Below, in pieces: positions 32,530 to 33,279 of a stretch of DNA of 33,279 bases. Source of the stretch: an uncultured Bacilli bacterium (lineage in GTDB: Bacteria; Bacillota_I; Bacilli_A; RF39; UBA660); assembly GCA_948479395.1 (NCBI GenBank), contig CAOLUI010000012.1, positions 1 to 33,279 of the forward strand. Direction: 5' to 3'. The translations under genes and the position numbers were made by a program. The notes beneath the pieces are model-generated. The model had not been told where the DNA came from. It searched no databases and saw only the letters and a list, made by a program, of their open reading frames with translations. Positions within the stretch are counted from its first letter, which is position 1. Each line of letters begins with the position of its first letter.

Positions 32530-32558
32530 GAGACATATCAGTAATTTTATGTTAAAAT
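32530..32558 (+). promoter_or_regulatory. Outward promoter at the right end of module B
   Basis: GAGACA, 17 bases and TAAAAT on the plus strand, reading through the junction repeat into module C's small gene. It is weaker than the equivalent at 24042. Confidence 0.4.
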
Positions 32559-32624
32559 ATCATTAGTGATTGATATTTATATATCAAATCGTTAAGTAGT
32601 GAAAAAAGTTGTAGATATCTACGC

Positions 32625-32635
32625 CATTCGCTCCA
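32625..32635 (+). repeat. Junction repeat between modules B and C
   Basis: CATTCGCTCCA, one mismatch from the tRNA-Gly 3' end. It is preceded by a perfect palindrome GTAGATATCTAC (32611-32622). Confidence 0.55.
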
Positions 32636-32672
32636 AAAGGTAAAATCGTCGCACCAAGTGACGTTAATGATT

Positions 32673-32702
32673 AAATCAATCTGAAATATGATTGATTTTT
32701 TT
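32673..32702 (+). terminator. Terminator-like hairpin before the small gene of module C
   Basis: AAATCAATC, an eight-base loop and GATTGATTT are followed by T. The stem is close in sequence to the hairpin of module B. Confidence 0.7.
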
Positions 32703-32742
32703 GTCGACTAAATTAGTCTAGTCAAGAAAGGTGTGATGTGGT

Positions 32743-33015
32743 ATGATTAGTATCGTAAAAAAGAAAATCAATATGAGTGATGAACTCAAAAAGCAAATTA
32801 AATGGTCTTGCAAATTTAATAACCTCTCCTATGAAATCATAGAGGGTTACTTACGAATTGTGGAACACACAAATTTAGCATACGTAGAACCACATAAAGT
32901 GATTATTGATAATAAGTTATACTTATTCTTCAATGAACAGAAACATTTTTACATAGGGAATCTAAAAAAGAAAATCCCATTGTCTGAATTATCAGAGTAC
33001 ATAGCAAGGCATTAA
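32743..33015 (+). CDS. Small left-end protein of module C (TNL-EPH family)
   Basis: A 90-residue protein with the block HTNLAYVEPHKVIIDN shared with the products of modules A and B, and with the later FYIGNL and SELSEY shared with B. The N-terminus is rich in Lys with a possible helix (SDELKKQIKW). It is more basic than A and has no membrane span. Function unknown. AAGGTG lies nine bases before the ATG. The gene is followed by the recombinase leader. Confidence 0.7.
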   Translation: MISIVKKKINMSDELKKQIKWSCKFNNLSYEIIEGYLRIVEHTNLAYVEPHKVIIDNKLYLFFNEQKHFYIGNLKKKIPLSELSEYIARH

Positions 33016-33038
33016 TTGGAGAGTTTATATACTCCCAC

Positions 33039-33074
33039 TATATTGATTTATTTTGTCGTGTAAAAATCAATATA
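33039..33074 (+). promoter_or_regulatory. Leader hairpin 1 of recombinase C
   Basis: A perfect ten-base inverted repeat (TATATTGATT/AATCAATATA) with a 16-base loop, equivalent in place and size to that of module A though the sequence differs. Confidence 0.5.
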
Positions 33075-33078
33075 TGCT

Positions 33079-33107
33079 AGGTGTCCTTGTTATGTGACAC
33101 CTTTTTT
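33079..33107 (+). terminator. Terminator in the leader of recombinase C
   Basis: AGGTGTC and GACACCT with a ten-base loop are followed by T, about 25 bases before the recombinase ribosome site. Confidence 0.75.
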
Positions 33108-33150
33108 GGTGCCTTTCACTATTCCAAAAGAGAAAGGAGAAATGATAATT

Positions 33151-33279
33151 ATGGATAATGAAAGGAGTATCGCAGCAGTTTATATTCGTGTCAGCACAGA
33201 GGATCAGGCACGAGAAGGATTTTCGTTAGGAGAACAAAAAGAAAAACTATTACAACTCTGTGCATTTAAAGGTTATGAA
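33151..33279 (+). CDS. Serine recombinase of module C (5' part only)
   Basis: The first 43 codons of a large serine recombinase. Nucleophile Ser15 lies in VYIRVSTEDQ, followed by the AREGFSLGEQKEKL helix as in A and B (which have FSLDEQEESL). The ATG is 11 bases after AAAGGAG. The gene runs off the end of the window, so its domain structure beyond the start of the resolvase domain cannot be seen. Confidence 0.9.
   Translation, partial: MDNERSIAAVYIRVSTEDQAREGFSLGEQKEKLLQLCAFKGYE

Larger units (their letters stand above)
24122..32635 (+). mobile_element. Module B: second element of the tandem array
   Basis: It lies between the junction repeats at 24122 and 32625. It contains the TNL-EPH small gene, serine recombinase B, a candidate oriT, a second MobV relaxase, a minus-strand methionyl-tRNA synthetase under a Met T-box, a minus-strand TPR-HEPN protein and a rightward promoter at its right end. 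Its right boundary rests on an 11-base match and is less sure than the left one. Confidence 0.65.
32625..33279 (+). mobile_element. Module C (left end only, cut by the window)
   Basis: The module begins at the junction repeat and has the same order as A and B: leader hairpin, TNL-EPH small gene, leader with ten-base inverted repeat and terminator, serine recombinase. The recombinase N-terminus is slightly richer in G and C and less like A and B, so C probably arrived separately. Confidence 0.7.

Noticed and set aside
16625..33279. CRISPR array or phage structural genes in the accessory region
   Set aside because: No regularly spaced direct repeats with spacers were seen, and there are no capsid, terminase, portal or tail proteins. 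Relaxases indicate mobilizable elements rather than prophages.

Overview
The window is very AT-rich DNA with Gram-positive-style Shine-Dalgarno sites, T-box leaders on aminoacyl-tRNA synthetase genes, standard stop-codon use (Trp is TGG), a YugP-type metallopeptidase, an OmpR-family two-component system and a rubrerythrin. This fits a low-GC Bacillota/Bacilli-like anaerobe, probably a gut lineage near RF39/Erysipelotrichia. The species cannot be named from sequence alone.

Positions 1-16637 look like ordinary chromosome, with almost every gene on the minus strand. In order of increasing coordinate they are: a histidine-phosphatase-fold protein that has lost its RHG motif, a small export-family membrane protein, a coiled-coil membrane protein, a histidine kinase/response regulator pair, pheT and pheS behind a Phe T-box, a single-span membrane protein, rubrerythrin, a small alarmone synthetase, a DUF1292-like/coiled-coil gene pair, a YugP protease, a 26-residue membrane microprotein, cysS and gltX. 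This block ends at a plus-strand tRNA-Gly(TCC).

From the 3' end of that tRNA to the end of the window the DNA is a tandem array of three related mobile modules. Each begins with a short tRNA-3'-end-like sequence (CATYYGCTCCA). It continues with a hairpin/terminator leader, a gene of about 90 codons from one unnamed family (motif TNL-x3-EPH), a second leader ending in a strong terminator, and a large serine recombinase. Module A (about 16625-24138) also carries a Nudix hydrolase, a 5'-nucleotidase-like HAD protein, an ATT-start small ORF, a MobV relaxase, and a minus-strand cargo of a 2-hydroxyacid dehydrogenase, a YdeN/RBBP9-like hydrolase and an orphan protein. Module B (about 24122-32635) carries a second MobV relaxase, a complete methionyl-tRNA synthetase under its own Met T-box, and a 765-residue TPR protein with a C-terminal HEPN-like RNase motif. 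Module C begins at about 32625 and its recombinase runs off the window.

The recurring architecture suggests a family of integrative mobilizable elements that share a control cassette and swap cargo. Each junction is preceded by a promoter reading rightwards across the att-like site: the tRNA promoter for A, and promoters near the right ends of A and B for the next module. In an excised circle the right-end promoter would read into the module's own left-end genes. The promoters, hairpins and ORFs are read directly from sequence. The circle-activation and attenuation ideas, and the functions of the small protein and the HEPN protein, are inference.
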